Source: Acidocella sp. (lineage in GTDB: Bacteria > Pseudomonadota > Alphaproteobacteria > Acetobacterales > Acetobacteraceae). Taken from it: DNA of 12,100 nucleotides. Below are positions 11,626 through 12,100 of this stretch, one piece after another. The translations under genes were made by a program, and so were the position numbers. The stretch is taken from the NCBI GenBank assembly GCA_029077775.1, contig JAQNCU010000053.1, positions 1-12,100 of the forward strand, written 5' to 3'. Each line of letters starts with the position of its first letter. Position 1 is the stretch's first letter. The notes below the pieces were generated by a model. That model was not told the origin of the DNA and searched no databases. It saw only the letters and a program-made list of their open reading frames with translations.

Positions 11626-12100
11626 TTACCGGAAGTCGCGCGTCTTCACCTTGATTCGGTCGGCGGCGTTGTCCAGTGCATATTCATCCTGTCGATTTCG
11701 GACGAAATTCTCGTGGGGGTCGCTGCCTCTTCCGTCCGTCATTTGATCGCCGGAATGACAGGATACCGAAGCTGCGCCGTCGCGCTCGCCGATACTATGC
11801 AATTCACCTGAGAGATCAGTCAGCCGATGCGCGACAAGATGCACGACGTCTCCTTCACGCTGGATGCGGCCATAAACGGAAATCATGCCCGCCGAGAGAA
11901 TGATACGCCGCTGCTTGTCATATAAATCCGGCCAAATCACGAGATTGGCGATGCCGGTCTCGTCCTCGATGGTGATAAACATCACGCCTTTGGCTGACCC
12001 TGGTTTTTGCCGGACGAGAACGATCCCGGCAGTCTCACACCATTTATTGTCTGGCGCTCGCATGGCTTCGGCGCAGGTGATGATTTTCTGGCGGCGCAGA
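11626..12100 (-). CDS. dnaE2: Error-prone DNA polymerase DnaE2, C-terminal part (cut by window edge)
   Basis: The frame enters from the right edge and gives 157 residues to the stop. The reading LRRQKIITCAEAM, then GIVLVRQKPGSAKGVMFITIEDETGIANLVIWPDLY, GRIQREGDVVHLVAHRLTDLS and a final KVKTRDFR is the C-terminal OB-fold and tail of DnaE2, the error-prone C-family polymerase. DnaE2 works with ImuB and ImuA in DNA-damage tolerance and induced mutagenesis. The catalytic PHP and palm regions lie off the window, so activity cannot be judged. The ending RIKVKTRDFR is complete, so the gene is not truncated at this end. imuA and imuB are likely upstream, beyond 12100, as is usual. Presence on a mobile element would carry inducible mutagenesis to new hosts. 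Confidence 0.92.
   Translation of the reverse strand, partial: LRRQKIITCAEAMRAPDNKWCETAGIVLVRQKPGSAKGVMFITIEDETGIANLVIWPDLYDKQRRIILSAGMISVYGRIQREGDVVHLVAHRLTDLSGELHSIGERDGAASVSCHSGDQMTDGRGSDPHENFVRNRQDEYALDNAADRIKVKTRDFR

Larger units (their letters stand above)
1..12100. mobile_element. Interior of an alphaproteobacterial plasmid/ICE backbone with two cargo insertions
   Basis: The gene set (DUF6499, DUF2285, XRE, DUF736, DUF2493, Toprim, large ParB-like, DUF932, DnaE2) is typical of conjugative plasmids and ICEs in Alphaproteobacteria. Two parts look like cargo: a toxin-antitoxin pair at 1303-2049, and an AT-rich nuclease gene at 3835-5580 whose base composition clearly differs from its GC-rich surroundings. 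No element end, integrase, relaxase or origin is visible, so whether this is a plasmid or an integrated element cannot be decided. The assignment comes from family recognition only. Confidence 0.65.

Overview
The window looks like the inside of a large conjugative plasmid or integrative conjugative element (ICE) of an alphaproteobacterium. The backbone is GC-rich. Its gene families (DUF6499, DUF2285, DUF736, DUF2493, a Toprim primase-like protein, an oversized ParB-like protein, DUF932 and DnaE2) recur together on plasmids and ICEs of Acetobacteraceae, sphingomonads and Rhizobiales. That assignment rests on recognising the protein families by eye, not on a search. No rRNA, tRNA, CRISPR array, intact transposase or integrase is visible.

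Layout, left to right. (1) 1-1210, minus strand: a small regulatory block with a DUF6499 transcriptional-regulator-like gene (short and possibly frameshifted), a DUF2285 gene and an XRE helix-turn-helix repressor, with several inverted repeats that look like operators. (2) 1300-2049, plus strand: a Phd/YefM antitoxin and PIN-domain toxin pair with its own promoter and operator. (3) 2160-3631, minus strand: a DUF736 gene with a strong terminator, a structured leader, a gene-poor stretch and a small polytopic membrane protein. (4) 3835-5580, minus strand: one AT-rich gene for a 538-aa protein with a C-terminal PD-(D/E)xK nuclease domain, carrying its own promoter and its own terminator. This is foreign cargo and the best candidate for an uncharacterised system, probably defence against phage or plasmids. 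(5) 5635-12100, minus strand: dnaE2 (3' end only), DUF932, parB-like, Toprim and DUF2493 genes, all in one direction with gaps of 73 to 230 bp.

The second notable signal is in the leaders of the backbone genes. DUF736 and DUF2493 share a nested stem-loop about 110-120 nt upstream of their start codons. The helix positions are kept while the paired bases differ between copies, as expected of a structured RNA. The parB-like and DUF932 genes share a different hairpin of about 55 nt that ends just before the ribosome binding site. An unequal-length difference inside it shifts any reading frame, so it is not conserved as protein. The Toprim gene has two back-to-back hairpins, one of which encloses its ribosome binding site. 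Together these suggest coordinated post-transcriptional control of the element's maintenance genes. The roles of most backbone families (DUF736, DUF932, DUF2285, DUF2493) are not established, so functions given for them are inference.
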